A DNA stretch of 64,000 nt from an uncultured Bacteroidaceae bacterium (GCA_944320965.1 CALUJO010000003.1:1-64000), one strand, 5' to 3'. Shown: positions 37,622 through 48,140, counted from the first letter of the stretch. Notes: generated by a model from the sequence alone, not told the origin. Translations and numbers: made by a program.

Positions 37622-37684
37622 AAAACTTACTGCCTTTTTTACCAAAACATTTAAGGTTTCTGGTAAAAAGGCAGTAAGTTTTTT
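37622..37684. repeat. Long hairpin element, copy B (terminator-like)
   Basis: Arms at 37624-37644 and 37661-37680 pair over about 20 bp with one bulge (AACTTACTGCCTTTT side with AAAAGGCAGTAAGTT), and T-runs flank both sides. It is homologous to copy A at 14044 in arms and partly in the loop, and is also in a convergent gene pair (nagA copy 2 and tnaA). Confidence 0.6.
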
Positions 37685-37817
37685 CATATCACATTGTATG
37701 CTTCAGAATGCAAATTAATTATTGTAAGTAATTGTTACTTGTCTTACCGTTTTTTCAAGCGGGCAGGGGAGTAACAATACATATGCATCCTTGCTGTTTG
37801 CAATGTGTTTTTTATTG

Positions 37818-39191
37818 TCAGATACGTTCAAGCTGTACGGTGAAGTGTCTCATCAGCGGAGCTTCCCACTTGATTCTTACTCCGTGGTTTATTTCGTTTC
37901 TTCTGTCATATACATTCTTCAGGGCAACAGCAATAACGTCCATGTGATTGTTTGTATAGACACGGCGCGGAATTGCAAGACGCAACAGGTCAAGTCCGTT
38001 GAAACGGTTTTCTCTTGTAACAGGGTCACGGTCGGCAAGGATATATCCTATTTCGCATCCGCGTATGCCGGCTTCAAGATAAAGCTCTATTGTAAGAGTC
38101 TGTGCCGGGAATTCTTCTTTAGGAACATTTGTAAGCACTTTGTCGGCATCAACAAATATTGCGTGTCCGCCTGCAGGTCTCTGGTAAGGAATACCGAATT
38201 CATCAAGACGTTTTGCAAGGTATTCAACTTGTTTGATTCTTGTTTCAAGATTGTCGAATTCAGTATTTTCGTCAAGACCGGTTGCAAGTGCTTCCATGTC
38301 TCGTCCGTTCATACCGCCGTAAGTAAGGTAGCCTTCAAACTGTACGCAGTAGCCTTTTGCTCCGTCATACCAGTCCTGGCGTCTTGTTGCGATGAATCCT
38401 CCCATGTTTACAACCGCATCCTTCTTGGCACTCATTGTCATTCCGTCGGCAAGTGAGAACATTTCCTTAACGATTTCCTTTATTGTCTTGTCCTTGTATC
38501 CTTCTTCGCGTGTCTTGATGAAGTAGGCATTTTCGGCAAATCGTGCAGAGTCAAATACTACCGGCTTATTGTATTTGTCGGCAATAGCCCTTACTTCTCT
38601 CAGGTTCTGCATTGAAACAGGCTGTCCTCCTGCAGTGTTGTTTGTTATTGTAACTATGATAAAAGGTATTTTGTTGGCATGTTCTGCAAGAGCCTTTTCA
38701 AGTTTTGCAGGGTCAACGTTGCCTTTGAACGGAACTTCAAGCTGTGTATCCTTTGCTTCGTCAACAGTACAGTCAAGGGCAGTTGCCTTTCTTCCTTCAA
38801 TATGTCCTTTTGTTGTATCGAAATGTGAGTTTCCCGGTACGATGTCTCCTTCCTTTACAAGATATGAGAACAGCACGTTTTCGGCTGCACGTCCCTGGTG
38901 AGTAGGGATTACATAGTCAAAGCCTGTAAGTTGCTTGATAGTATCCTTCAGGCGGAAGAATGAGCGTGCTCCGGCATAGCTTTCATCGCCCATCATCATT
39001 GCTGCCCACTGGCGGTCGCTCATGGCATTTGTTCCGGAATCGGTAATAAGGTCAATGTAGACCTGTTCGGATTTCAGCTGGAATACATTGTAATGAGCTT
39101 CCTTAATCCACTGTTCACGTTCTTCTCTTGTGCTTTTTCTGATAGGTTCAACCATCTTGATTTTCCAAGATTCTGCAAAAGGTATTTCCAT
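37818..39191 (-). CDS. tnaA: Tryptophanase
   Basis: A 457-residue PLP beta-eliminating lyase that splits tryptophan to indole, pyruvate and ammonia. The family start LTDSGTNAMSDRQWAAMMMG is shared with tyrosine phenol-lyase, but discriminating positions favour tryptophanase. VFDSARFAENAYFIKTREE has SARF rather than ATRC. CEIG has Ile where the phenol-lyase has Arg, and the tail MRHFT has the tryptophanase His. PLP Lys lies in MTMSAKKDAVVNMGG. It is transcribed alone, with no tnaC-like leader recognised in the 131 nt to the clpB stop. Confidence 0.93.
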   Translation of the reverse strand: MEIPFAESWKIKMVEPIRKSTREEREQWIKEAHYNVFQLKSEQVYIDLITDSGTNAMSDRQWAAMMMGDESYAGARSFFRLKDTIKQLTGFDYVIPTHQGRAAENVLFSYLVKEGDIVPGNSHFDTTKGHIEGRKATALDCTVDEAKDTQLEVPFKGNVDPAKLEKALAEHANKIPFIIVTITNNTAGGQPVSMQNLREVRAIADKYNKPVVFDSARFAENAYFIKTREEGYKDKTIKEIVKEMFSLADGMTMSAKKDAVVNMGGFIATRRQDWYDGAKGYCVQFEGYLTYGGMNGRDMEALATGLDENTEFDNLETRIKQVEYLAKRLDEFGIPYQRPAGGHAIFVDADKVLTNVPKEEFPAQTLTIELYLEAGIRGCEIGYILADRDPVTRENRFNGLDLLRLAIPRRVYTNNHMDVIAVALKNVYDRRNEINHGVRIKWEAPLMRHFTVQLERI

Positions 39192-39257
39192 AATAATTAA
39201 ATTTGAGTTTAAAAAAGTTACTCTGCAATTTACGAATATATCTTTTTCCAGAAAACA

Positions 39258-39300
39258 AAAAAGGCAGATTTTTTGATGTTATCTCAAATCTGCCTTTAAA
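39258..39300. terminator. Terminator after clpB
   Basis: Perfect 11-bp stem AAAGGCAGATT (39260-39270)/AATCTGCCTTT (39287-39297), 16-nt loop and flanking A/T runs. It lies between clpB and tnaA, both minus strand, and so ends the clpB transcript before tnaA's leader. Confidence 0.75.
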
Positions 39301-39322
39301 TTTAGTGGTTATTTGTTCTCTG

Positions 39323-41911
39323 TCAGTTCCTGAAAATCAAATTGTCGTTGGCATAGTCTATGATTATAGGTTTCTGCCTGTCAACTTCCTGAGCCAAGAT
39401 TTTCTTTGACAAATCATTCAGGATATAGTTCTGGATAGCACGCTTGATAGGTCTTGCACCAAATTCAGGTTCGTATCCTACTCTTGCTATGAAATCCTTG
39501 GCACTGTCTGTAACTTCCAGTTCAATACCGTTTTCAAGAAGCATCTTCCTGATATTGTTTATCTGCAAAGTAACAATGTTCTTTATTTCTTTCTTGTCAA
39601 GAGGCAAGAACATTATTATATCGTCGATACGGTTCAGGAATTCAGGTCTGATGGTCTTCTTAAGCATACCGATTACTTCGTTCTTGGTCTGCTCGATAAC
39701 CTTCTCCCTGTTGCTGTCCGTCAGTGCTTCAAGCTGTGCCTGTATATACTGGCTTCCCATATTGGAGGTCATTATAATAATGGTATTCTTGAAGTTTACT
39801 GTTCTTCCCTTGTTGTCGGTCAGACGACCGTCGTCAAGAACCTGAAGCAGTATGTTGAACACATCAGGATGAGCCTTTTCAATTTCATCGAACAATACTA
39901 CAGAATATGGTTTCCTCCTTATGGCTTCTGTAAGCTGTCCGCCTTCATCATATCCTACGTATCCCGGAGGCGCTCCGACAAGTCTTGATACTGAGTGTTT
40001 CTCCTGGTATTCACTCATATCGATACGCGTAATCATTGATTCGTCATCGAACAGGAACTCGGCAAGGGCTTTCGCCAATTCGGTTTTACCTACACCTGTT
40101 GTTCCAAGGAATATGAATGAACCTATAGGTCTCTTAGGGTCCTGCAGTCCGACACGGCTACGTCTTATGGCATTTGATATTGCGGAAATAGCTTCGTCCT
40201 GTCCGATTACACGTTTGTGCAGTTCGTCTTCAAGGTGCAGAAGTTTTTCCTTTTCGCTTTGCATCATCTTTGTTACCGGTATTCCGGTCCATTTTGATAC
40301 AACTGCTGCAATATCTTCCGAGTCAACCTCTTCCTTAATCATCGCGTTGTCGCCCTGTGCAGCCTGCAACTGTTTCTGTATTTCGGCAATTTCATTCTGT
40401 AACTGCTGTATCTTTCCGTAACGGATTTCAGCAACCAGTCCCAAATCACCTTCACGTTCAGCCTTGTCTGCTCTGAATTTGAGTTCCTCTATTTCTGCCT
40501 TGTTCTTCTGAATCTTTTCGACAAGATCCTTTTCGCTTTTCCATTTTGCCTTGAGGTTCTTTTCGGATTCTTTCAACTCTTCTATTTCTTTGTTAAGAAC
40601 AGAAAGCTTTGCTTCATCCTTTTCACGTTTGATAGCCTCACGTTCAATTTCAAGCTGTTTGATTTTTCTTGAAATCTCGTCTATTTCTTCAGGAGTAGAG
40701 TCAACTTCCATACGCAATTTTGCAGCTGCTTCATCCATAAGGTCAATGGCCTTATCAGGAAGGAAACGGTTGGTAATGTACCTGTTGCTCAGTTCTACTG
40801 CCGCAATGATTGCGTTATCCTTGATTCTGACATGATGATGAGTTTCATATTTCTCCTTCAAACCACGCAGAATGGATATTGTACTCTGGATATCAGGTTC
40901 GTTGACAGTAACAATCTGGAAACGTCTTTCAAGTGCCTTATCCTTTTCAAAATACTTCTGGTATTCGTCAAGAGTTGTAGCACCTATGGCCCTGAGTTCA
41001 CCTCTTGCCAATGCCGGTTTAAGGATATTGGCAGCGTCCATTGCGCCTTCTCCCTTACCTGCGCCAACAAGGGTATGGATTTCATCAATGAAGAGGATAA
41101 TCTCTCCGTTTGATTTGGTCACTTCGTTTACAACAGATTTCAATCTTTCCTCAAATTCTCCCTTATATTTGGCTCCTGCAACAAGGGCACCCATATCAAG
41201 TGAGTAGATTTGTTTCTGTTTAAGGTTCTCAGGAACATCGCCTCTGATTATACGGTGTGCAAGTCCTTCGACAATGGCTGTCTTACCGGTACCCGGTTCA
41301 CCTATAAGGATAGGGTTGTTCTTTGTCCTTCGGCTCAGAATCTGAAGTACACGTCTTATCTCATCGTCACGACCGATTACTGGGTCAAGTTTGCCGTTTC
41401 GTGCTGCCTCGTTAAGGTTAATGGCATATTTGCTCAAAGACTGGTAGGTCTCTTCGGATGACTGTGAGTCGACTTTTCTTCCGCCTCTCAGTTCGTTGAT
41501 GGCCATCTTCAGTTCCTTTTCGTTCATGCCGGCATCCTTGAGGATACGGGAAACGTTGCTGTTTACTGTAAACAGTGCAAGCAATATGTGTTCAAGTGAA
41601 ACATACTGGTCGCCCATCTTGCCCGAAATGTTTTCGGCTTCCTGCATGACATTGTTGGCCTCTCTGCTCAAGTAAGGTTCAGCACCTGATACTTTAGGCA
41701 TTGATTCAATGTCCTTGCTGATAGTGTTGTTAACCAGATTTTCGTTTATATTGAGTTTCTGGAAAATATATTTTATGATATTTTCTCCAACATCAACCAA
41801 TCCCATGTAGATGTGCTGTGGTTCAATTTGTTGTTGGCCTTTACGTTGAACCAGACTCAAAGCACTTTGGATTGCTTCTTGCGATTTAATTGTAAAGTTA
41901 TTAAAGTTCAT
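39323..41911 (-). CDS. clpB: ATP-dependent chaperone ClpB
   Basis: The 862-residue disaggregase works with DnaK to resolve protein aggregates. Order of domains: N-terminal Clp repeat domain ([20 protein letters not shown]), NBD1 with Walker [18 protein letters not shown], the long coiled-coil M domain (residues about 400-530, rich in Glu and Lys), and NBD2 with Walker [20 protein letters not shown]. The C-terminal domain has [17 protein letters not shown]. Length equals the family norm (about 860). A strong GGAAAGGAG Shine-Dalgarno-like sequence lies 6-8 nt before the ATG, unusual among its neighbours. Confidence 0.97.
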   Translation of the reverse strand: MNFNNFTIKSQEAIQSALSLVQRKGQQQIEPQHIYMGLVDVGENIIKYIFQKLNINENLVNNTISKDIESMPKVSGAEPYLSREANNVMQEAENISGKMGDQYVSLEHILLALFTVNSNVSRILKDAGMNEKELKMAINELRGGRKVDSQSSEETYQSLSKYAINLNEAARNGKLDPVIGRDDEIRRVLQILSRRTKNNPILIGEPGTGKTAIVEGLAHRIIRGDVPENLKQKQIYSLDMGALVAGAKYKGEFEERLKSVVNEVTKSNGEIILFIDEIHTLVGAGKGEGAMDAANILKPALARGELRAIGATTLDEYQKYFEKDKALERRFQIVTVNEPDIQSTISILRGLKEKYETHHHVRIKDNAIIAAVELSNRYITNRFLPDKAIDLMDEAAAKLRMEVDSTPEEIDEISRKIKQLEIEREAIKREKDEAKLSVLNKEIEELKESEKNLKAKWKSEKDLVEKIQKNKAEIEELKFRADKAEREGDLGLVAEIRYGKIQQLQNEIAEIQKQLQAAQGDNAMIKEEVDSEDIAAVVSKWTGIPVTKMMQSEKEKLLHLEDELHKRVIGQDEAISAISNAIRRSRVGLQDPKRPIGSFIFLGTTGVGKTELAKALAEFLFDDESMITRIDMSEYQEKHSVSRLVGAPPGYVGYDEGGQLTEAIRRKPYSVVLFDEIEKAHPDVFNILLQVLDDGRLTDNKGRTVNFKNTIIIMTSNMGSQYIQAQLEALTDSNREKVIEQTKNEVIGMLKKTIRPEFLNRIDDIIMFLPLDKKEIKNIVTLQINNIRKMLLENGIELEVTDSAKDFIARVGYEPEFGARPIKRAIQNYILNDLSKKILAQEVDRQKPIIIDYANDNLIFRN

Positions 41912-41914
41912 AAA

Positions 41915-41932
41915 TTATCTCCTTTCCTATTG
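41915..41932 (-). promoter_or_regulatory. Strong ribosome-binding site for clpB
   Basis: Read on the minus strand, GGAAAGGAGATAATTT precedes ATG. Such a good anti-SD match is rare in this window, where most starts have AT-rich leaders, and may raise ClpB synthesis. Confidence 0.4.
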
Positions 41933-42139
41933 TTTCTGTATTCGATTTACATCAATATATTTTCAAAAGATGTACCAAACAGAAACCTGGGCATGGAAAA
42001 GGAAATATTTGCAGAATAATGTCTGATTTACATGTCAATATTTCCGAATTCAACCGTTAATATTGTGAAAATCAGGACATTTTGGCATTTAAAGACCTTA
42101 AAAACTCTTTTTGTAGGAAGTTGGTTGTTGTAGTGGAGC

Positions 42140-43162
42140 TTACAGCCATTTGTTTGCCTTATACCAGGCTATGGTTTCTTTTACCCCTTTATCGAGCAGG
42201 TATTCAGGTTCGTATCCAAGGTCTTCTCTCAGATGTGATATGTCGCATCTCCAGTTACGCTGTTTCATGATCTTGTATTTGTCCGGATTCAGTGTGCTTG
42301 TCTTTCCGAAAAGTCTTGCCGTGTATCCGGCTACATATGAAATTGCTTTCAGAATTGGCAGTGGACATGCAAATCTCAGTACAAACGGATTGCCCAGCTC
42401 TTTCTGTATAAGAACGGAAAAGGCGGTTGAATTATAGACTTCACCGTCTGATACGCAGTAGGCTTTACGCTTTACGTTTTTCTCAATGGCAAGGAATATT
42501 ACTCTGACCAGGTCTTTTACATATATAAATGTAATGAACTGTTCGGAACAGCCGGCTCTGAAGTCTATGTGTTTGCTCACGGATTTAGCCATGAGGTAAT
42601 AGTCTTTTTCGCGCGGTCCATATACGCCTGTTGGGCGAATAAAGACATATGGGAAATCCTTCAGGGATGAAATATACTGTTCGGATTTGTATTTGCTGAT
42701 ACCGTATAGGGTGTTCGGGCGTTTTATGTCGCTTTCCTTTATGGGAAGTCCGTCTTTTTCGTGTATAGACCCGAATACTCCGAGCGTACTCATATAAAAG
42801 AACTGCTCAGGTATCAGGTCCAGTTTTATCAAAGTATCTATGAATGTTTTTGTACCGATATAGTTTATACGGTCGAAATCTTCAGCATGGCGGCATTTTG
42901 TCACTCCGGCATTGTGGATAATGTAATCCCATTTCCCGAATTTGTCCTTATGTTCTTTAAGCTGGCGTTCAATCAGTACGCTGTCTGACATGTCTATTTG
43001 GATGAAACGTATTCTGCTGTCTTTAAGATATTCAAGATTACTTGTCTTTCTGACAGCAGCCCATACCTCAAAACCTCTGTTTAGAGCTTCTTCAACAATG
43101 AAACTTCCTATGAAACCGTTTGCTCCTGTAATAAGGATTGATCTTTTATTTTCCATTGTCAT
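42140..43162 (-). CDS. NAD-dependent epimerase/dehydratase family protein (extended SDR)
   Basis: A 340-residue extended short-chain dehydrogenase/reductase. The NAD-binding motif is ILITGANGFIGSFIVEEAL. The catalytic triad is shown by FFYMSTLGVFG (Ser/Thr position) and YGISKYKSEQYI (YxxxK), with VFIRPTGVYGPREKDYYLM after. Similar proteins act as sugar-nucleotide epimerases or dihydroflavonol-type reductases; the substrate here is not identifiable. It overlaps the CDF gene by 4 nt (ATGA), showing coupling, although a functional link is not evident. Confidence 0.82.
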   Translation of the reverse strand: MTMENKRSILITGANGFIGSFIVEEALNRGFEVWAAVRKTSNLEYLKDSRIRFIQIDMSDSVLIERQLKEHKDKFGKWDYIIHNAGVTKCRHAEDFDRINYIGTKTFIDTLIKLDLIPEQFFYMSTLGVFGSIHEKDGLPIKESDIKRPNTLYGISKYKSEQYISSLKDFPYVFIRPTGVYGPREKDYYLMAKSVSKHIDFRAGCSEQFITFIYVKDLVRVIFLAIEKNVKRKAYCVSDGEVYNSTAFSVLIQKELGNPFVLRFACPLPILKAISYVAGYTARLFGKTSTLNPDKYKIMKQRNWRCDISHLREDLGYEPEYLLDKGVKETIAWYKANKWL

Positions 43163-44046
43163 TCTATAGGTTCCGGGTGAATAATGATATGTGTTTCAGG
43201 TCCGAATTTTTCTATAACTCTGTCTTCGGCGGTGCTGGCTATGTCATGTGCCTCTTTTAATGTGATGTTTCCGTCAACAAAGATATGCAGTTCAATGGCA
43301 TATGCGTTGCCTATTCTTCTTGTATGAAGGTCATGAGGCTCAAGTACACCGTCTACAGATTTTACTATGTTGATGATTTCCTCTTCGATACTTTTGGGAA
43401 GTGATTTTTCTACAAGGTCGTTAATACTTGGTATTATTAGGCTGAATGCAGCCTTGATAATGAATATACTTACTATGATTGCAGCCAGCGGGTCAAGTAT
43501 AATCCATTTGTCTCCAAGGAAAAATGCTCCGCCTATACCAATTCCGGTTCCTATAGATGAGAGTGCGTCGCTTCTGTGATGCCATGCGTTGGCAATTACA
43601 ACCTGAGAATTCAGTCTCTTGCCGTATGCAATAGTATATCTGTAAAGCCATTCCTTTAGGATTATTGAGGCCAATGCCGCTATTAGTGCGATTAGGTCCG
43701 GTGATTTTGTAATATTGCCTTTTATGATGCTTATGGTCTCCATAACACCGTTATAGGTGATTCCAAGGCCGACAATCATTAAAACAATACCAATTACAAG
43801 TGTTGCCAGTGTTTCATATTTGCCATGTCCGTATTCATGCTTCTCGTCTTTAGGCTTGGATGAAACTTTTACAAACAGAAGTACGATAATGTCTGTTACA
43901 AAATCAGAAAACGAATGCACGGCATCTGCAATCATTGCGGCACTGTTCCCAAGGAAGCCTGCAATGAATTTGAATATAAGCAGTAATGTATTTACAATGG
44001 AACCTATAATAGTTACTTTGTAAATATCCTTTTCTCTTTTACGCAT
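43159..44046 (-). CDS. Cation diffusion facilitator family transporter
   Basis: A 295-residue CDF exporter (Zn2+, Co2+, Fe2+ or similar, proton-coupled) in the inner membrane. Six helices cover residues 12-205. The metal sites are MIADAVHSFSDFVTDI (helix 2) and ANAWHHRSDALSSIGTGIG (helix 5), the HxxxD pairs typical of zinc transport. A histidine loop EKHEYGHGKYETLATL is present. The cytoplasmic domain includes GVLEPHDLHTRRIGNAYAIE and ends THIIIHPEPIE. It precedes the SDR gene in the same operon. Metal specificity is inferred from motif similarity only. Confidence 0.92.
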   Translation of the reverse strand: MRKREKDIYKVTIIGSIVNTLLLIFKFIAGFLGNSAAMIADAVHSFSDFVTDIIVLLFVKVSSKPKDEKHEYGHGKYETLATLVIGIVLMIVGLGITYNGVMETISIIKGNITKSPDLIALIAALASIILKEWLYRYTIAYGKRLNSQVVIANAWHHRSDALSSIGTGIGIGGAFFLGDKWIILDPLAAIIVSIFIIKAAFSLIIPSINDLVEKSLPKSIEEEIINIVKSVDGVLEPHDLHTRRIGNAYAIELHIFVDGNITLKEAHDIASTAEDRVIEKFGPETHIIIHPEPIE

Positions 44047-44347
44047 AGTTTTGATTATTATAAATTGGATGCAAAAAAAATAAATTAATCAAATTGAATT
44101 TTAAGTTTAATATAGATTAACATGCGTATGGGCTATTTTTCATAATAGTATATATGGTGAATTTTTATAAAACAAATGTTGCAAAATGAATAAAATATAC
44201 ACGTAAATTGAAATATATATGTATAAAAATGCTTATTTGACTAGGCTTCAAGAAAAACATATATCTGTAATTTGCTTTATTAATGGTTTTAATTAATCTT
44301 TGTCTGTAAGTGTTGTCTATTAGTAATTAATATTAAACTAGTCTTTT
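44047..44347. other. Intergenic region upstream of T9SS cargo gene
   Basis: 301 nt, very AT-rich, between divergent CDF and T9SS cargo genes. A relaxed promoter-like TTAATCTTTG lies at 44293-44302, about 45 nt before the cargo start. No gene, riboswitch or repeat was recognised. Confidence 0.35.
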
Positions 44348-47300
44348 ATGAGAAAAATAAGCATTACTATTTTTTCGCTATTCTGTGCTGTGTCTTTAAA
44401 TATTGCCGCACAGTCGGAAGTTGTTCTAAAATCAGTCTTGTTTCCAAAATCTGCCGACTTTTCTTCTTTATCAGACAATGGAAAGTGGGCTACAGCCAAA
44501 GGTGTTGGCGAGGAAGATGCAAGTAAGGATGCGTTCCCTTTCCTTATTAATATTGAAACAGGCGCATTTAATTCATTGTGGGAACAGGAAAGTGATTATC
44601 TTGGAGCATATGATGTAACGAATGACGGTAAGATTGTTGTTGGTAATAAGGAAAATCTTCCTGCTTATTGTAATACAGATACAAAAGTTTGGACGAGCCT
44701 TGAAATTGCCGAAAGCTATAATTCAGGCGTAGCAGACGTAGTTACTCCTGACGGAAGCTTTATCTCCGGTTATGGAAGTGCCGGTGATTTTGGAGGAGAT
44801 AATTATAAGGAATCACCTTTGCTGTGGGAAAAGCAGGGTAATGATTCTTACAAACTAATAGACGTACTTGGTCTTGAAGGATTTCCGACAGTTGACAAAT
44901 CAGGAAAGAAGAGCAATATCATCAGATTGACAATGATGTCTCCTGACGGAAATATTATTGGTGGTGTTATGAACTTTATACTTCCTATTGAGCAGACTAC
45001 ATTTATCTACAACAGAACTACAAAGGAGTATAAACTGATTGACAAGCTGTTGCCTACAAGTGAATCTTTTGTTGATTTTGCAACAATGAGTAACAACGGT
45101 AAATATATTACAGGTGTTGCTTATGTCATTGACGGTGATACAGAATACAGCTCAAGTTTCCTTTATGATGTAGAAAAGGATAACATGACAATATATAATG
45201 AAACTTCTGAAGAGAAGGACCGCAGCGGTAACTTTGTAAGTAACAGTGGTATCGTGTATGCAGCATCACCGGCAGTCAGCCCTGTAAGAACATTGTATTA
45301 CCGTGTCGGAAACTTCTGGTATGGTATAGATGAAGTTCTTGCTTATAAGTATAATATCAATTTTTATGACCGTCTTGATTATCTGTACACTGGTTATACT
45401 GTCGGAGTATCTGATGATGAAAAGACAATGATTGCAATGTCTGGTTCAAAAACAAGCGGTTATATCCTGACTTTGCCTGAAACTTTCCAGGATGCAGCCA
45501 AAGGTATTAATCTGTTGAAGACATATGTTGTTTCACCAGAGTCTGGTTCTGTTTTCTCAAAGTTCAAACAGGCTGACATTACATTTGCTAAGGAAACAGT
45601 ATTGAAAAGCGGAGCTAAGGCTGAATTGCTGGATAACAGCGGTAAAGTTGTTAAATCATATACAATAGAGTCAAGCAGTTCTACAAAATACCTGGTTGGC
45701 GGTCTTCCTTATACTTTGAAAGACGGTGAAAAATATACATTAAAGTTCCCTGCAGGAATATTCTCTCTAAAGGGAGATGAAAGTACAACTAATGAGGAAA
45801 TTACGGTTAATTATGTTGGACGTGCAGATACACCTGTTACTGTAAAGCAGATTTCTCCTGTAAACAATACAAATGTCTCAGAAATAAGCAGCGACAGTCC
45901 GGTGACAATAAACTTTGATATCAAGGTAATCGTGAAAGAGAATGCTCAGGCTTATCTTTATCAGGAAGGATCTGAAACTCCTATTACCAACCTTGCTATA
46001 GCAGCAAACGGCTCTTCTGTTGCATTCTATCCTCCTTTGAAAAGATATCTTACAAAGGATGTAAAATATAGAGTAGAGATTCCGGCTGATATAATTACCG
46101 ATATTATGGGAGGATGCGGAAATGACGAGATTGTTATAAACTATACAGGTGCTTATGAACAGCAGATAGATGTTACTGAAGGTACAATTTTCAGTGATGA
46201 TTTCAATGATGTAAGTAATTCTATGGTTCGTTATCTTCTTTATGAAGGAGACCACAGAACTCCTACAACTGAAATGCAGCAGCTTTCTTTTGACAAGGAC
46301 AATACGCCATGGAATTTCTCTATCAGGGAAACAGAAGAATCTGCAGACTATTGTACCGCATCAATGTCTTGTTATAATCCTGCAGGACAGTCTGATGACT
46401 GGATGTCTATACCTCAGCTGTATATAGAGAATGCTGATTATTATCTTGAATTTGACGCACAGTCATATAAAAAGTCAAAGACTGATGTGTTGAAAGTGTA
46501 TGCTCTGGTTGAAGACAATACTTATGATGTGTTTACTACAGAATTGTACAATAAGTTCAAATCTGAAGGTAAAGTAATATTTGATGAAACACTTACTCCT
46601 GGAGAATCTGAAGAAGGTCTTGCTGGAGATTGGAAAAGTTATTCTGTACATTTGGATGAATTTGCCGGAAAGAATGTATATCTTGCCTTTGTAAATGAAA
46701 ACAATAATCAGAGTATGATATTTGTAGATAATCTAAAGGTTATCTATAAGGGAGATTTTCTTATTGGCATAACATCCCCTTCAATGGTTGTTGACAAGGA
46801 AAGTCAGAAGATTGAAGTTTTTGTGAAGGTTACAGGTGACAAGACATACAAATCATTAAAGGCTACATGTACAAGCCTTGACGGAAGTTTCTCTGATACA
46901 TTTGAGGCAAATAATCTTTCTCTTGATAAGAACAGTGAGAACTATGTATTCTCATTTAAGAAAGAATTGCCGGTTGAAATTGGAAAAGAAAATTTCTACA
47001 AGATTACTGTAGCACTTGACGGAACCGAGTATTCTGTTCAGTCAAGTATAAAGAATCTTGCTTTTGAGCCGGTAAAACGAGTTATTATAGAAGAAGGTAC
47101 AGGCGCATGGTGCGGTAACTGTCCTCTTGGAATACTTGCTTTTGAAAACTTGCACAAGATATATGGTGATTTGGTTATCCCTGTTGCTATACATAATGGT
47201 GATGTTTATGCATATGATGATTACTTGCAGTATTTGGGAATGTCTGCATTCCCAAGTGGAGTTGTCAACAGAATAGATACTATTTATTCTCCTGCAATAT

Positions 47301-48103
47301 CTGAATCTGGTGTTTATTCATTTGTTTCTGCAGAAGGAAACAAGACTTTTGAGGATGTTGTAAGAAGGGAGCTGGCTGAATCGGCTTTGTCTGATTTGAA
47401 TATTGCTCATGCGATATATGATAAATCAAGGAATCTTGTTGAAATAGAAGCAACTTTGAAGTATGCAATGGATATGCCTTCAATAAATCAGAATCTGTTA
47501 TTTATTGTAACTGAGAACGGACTTCCTGGTGCCCAGAGAAATTATCTGTACGGTAATGAAGACCCATTGTTCGGAGAATGGGGCAAAGGCGGTAAATATG
47601 GAGTGTCTGTTGTTGAAATAAATTATAATGAAGTTGCCCGCAAGGTTCTTGGTTCTTACTCCGGAATACCGGGTTCTGTACCTGGTACGGCTACGGCAAA
47701 TCAGGAAATCAATTATTTGTACCAGTATCAGTTGCCTGCCAACGTGACAGACTGGAATAATGCGGAAGTTGTTTGTGTTCTTCTTGACGGAAACACAAAG
47801 AGAGTTCTTAATGCAGCCAAGCTTGAATTCTCTGAAGGTGTAGCTGGAATAGATGAAGCTTCTGTATCAGAAAATGCTGTAAGTATATATGGTGGCGATG
47901 CTTCTTTGAATCTTGTATTCGCTGAAGATACAAAAGCTGCAGTTGCAATTTATGATATGAACGGTACATTGGTCGGAATGCATAATATTGTTGCTGCTTC
48001 AGGCGAAGTGTTGAGATTGGAAACCGGTAATCTGAACGGACTTTATATTGTAAATGTTGTGACTCCTGGCAGTTCTTCTGTACAGAAAGTGATAATAAGA
48101 TAA
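44348..48103 (+). CDS. Large secreted protein with thioredoxin-like (Omp28-type) domain and T9SS sorting tail
   Basis: A 1251-residue exported protein. Signal peptide MRKISITIFSLFCAVSLNIA. An N-terminal half (to about 380) has propeller-like repeats (SDNGKWATAKG, NDGKIVVGN, TPDGSFISGYG, SPDGNIIGGV, SNNGKYITGVA). Ig-like modules follow at about 395-600. A cleaved-adhesin (choice-of-anchor J) domain with DDFNDVSN, DDWMSIPQLYI and YLAFVNENNNQSMIFVDNLK lies at about 615-800. A thioredoxin-like domain has its CxxC in GTGAWCGNCPLG near residue 920. A type IX-type C-terminal sorting domain ends VAIYDMNGTLVGMH and NGLYIVNVV. It is probably exported by the type IX system and surface-attached. The cargo role is unknown. 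Confidence 0.85.
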   Translation: MRKISITIFSLFCAVSLNIAAQSEVVLKSVLFPKSADFSSLSDNGKWATAKGVGEEDASKDAFPFLINIETGAFNSLWEQESDYLGAYDVTNDGKIVVGNKENLPAYCNTDTKVWTSLEIAESYNSGVADVVTPDGSFISGYGSAGDFGGDNYKESPLLWEKQGNDSYKLIDVLGLEGFPTVDKSGKKSNIIRLTMMSPDGNIIGGVMNFILPIEQTTFIYNRTTKEYKLIDKLLPTSESFVDFATMSNNGKYITGVAYVIDGDTEYSSSFLYDVEKDNMTIYNETSEEKDRSGNFVSNSGIVYAASPAVSPVRTLYYRVGNFWYGIDEVLAYKYNINFYDRLDYLYTGYTVGVSDDEKTMIAMSGSKTSGYILTLPETFQDAAKGINLLKTYVVSPESGSVFSKFKQADITFAKETVLKSGAKAELLDNSGKVVKSYTIESSSSTKYLVGGLPYTLKDGEKYTLKFPAGIFSLKGDESTTNEEITVNYVGRADTPVTVKQISPVNNTNVSEISSDSPVTINFDIKVIVKENAQAYLYQEGSETPITNLAIAANGSSVAFYPPLKRYLTKDVKYRVEIPADIITDIMGGCGNDEIVINYTGAYEQQIDVTEGTIFSDDFNDVSNSMVRYLLYEGDHRTPTTEMQQLSFDKDNTPWNFSIRETEESADYCTASMSCYNPAGQSDDWMSIPQLYIENADYYLEFDAQSYKKSKTDVLKVYALVEDNTYDVFTTELYNKFKSEGKVIFDETLTPGESEEGLAGDWKSYSVHLDEFAGKNVYLAFVNENNNQSMIFVDNLKVIYKGDFLIGITSPSMVVDKESQKIEVFVKVTGDKTYKSLKATCTSLDGSFSDTFEANNLSLDKNSENYVFSFKKELPVEIGKENFYKITVALDGTEYSVQSSIKNLAFEPVKRVIIEEGTGAWCGNCPLGILAFENLHKIYGDLVIPVAIHNGDVYAYDDYLQYLGMSAFPSGVVNRIDTIYSPAISESGVYSFVSAEGNKTFEDVVRRELAESALSDLNIAHAIYDKSRNLVEIEATLKYAMDMPSINQNLLFIVTENGLPGAQRNYLYGNEDPLFGEWGKGGKYGVSVVEINYNEVARKVLGSYSGIPGSVPGTATANQEINYLYQYQLPANVTDWNNAEVVCVLLDGNTKRVLNAAKLEFSEGVAGIDEASVSENAVSIYGGDASLNLVFAEDTKAAVAIYDMNGTLVGMHNIVAASGEVLRLETGNLNGLYIVNVVTPGSSSVQKVIIR

Positions 48104-48113
48104 AAACAGTTTG

Positions 48114-48140
48114 ACAGGAGGGATGCCCCTCCTGTTTTTA
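48114..48140 (+). terminator. Terminator between the two secreted protein genes
   Basis: ACAGGAGG (48114-48121) pairs with CCTCCTGT (48128-48135), 6-nt loop, then TTTTTA. It follows the first cargo stop by 11 nt, so the next gene is separately or partially transcribed. Confidence 0.75.

Larger units (their letters stand above)
37405..37817. other. Convergent intergenic region with three hairpins
   Basis: 413 nt between nagA copy 2 and tnaA. It holds the nagA terminator (37443-37476), a 9-bp hairpin at 37585-37608 (GTATGTTTT/AAAACATAC) and the long hairpin element copy B (37622-37684). No gene is supported. Confidence 0.6.

Noticed and set aside
37732..38456. Overlapping plus-strand frames at the tnaA 3' end
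   Set aside because: They run antisense to clear tryptophanase sequence; composition reflects the reverse frame.
37818..39191. Tyrosine phenol-lyase instead of tryptophanase
   Set aside because: SARF, CEIG and the terminal RHFT residues match tryptophanase at the positions that separate the two families.
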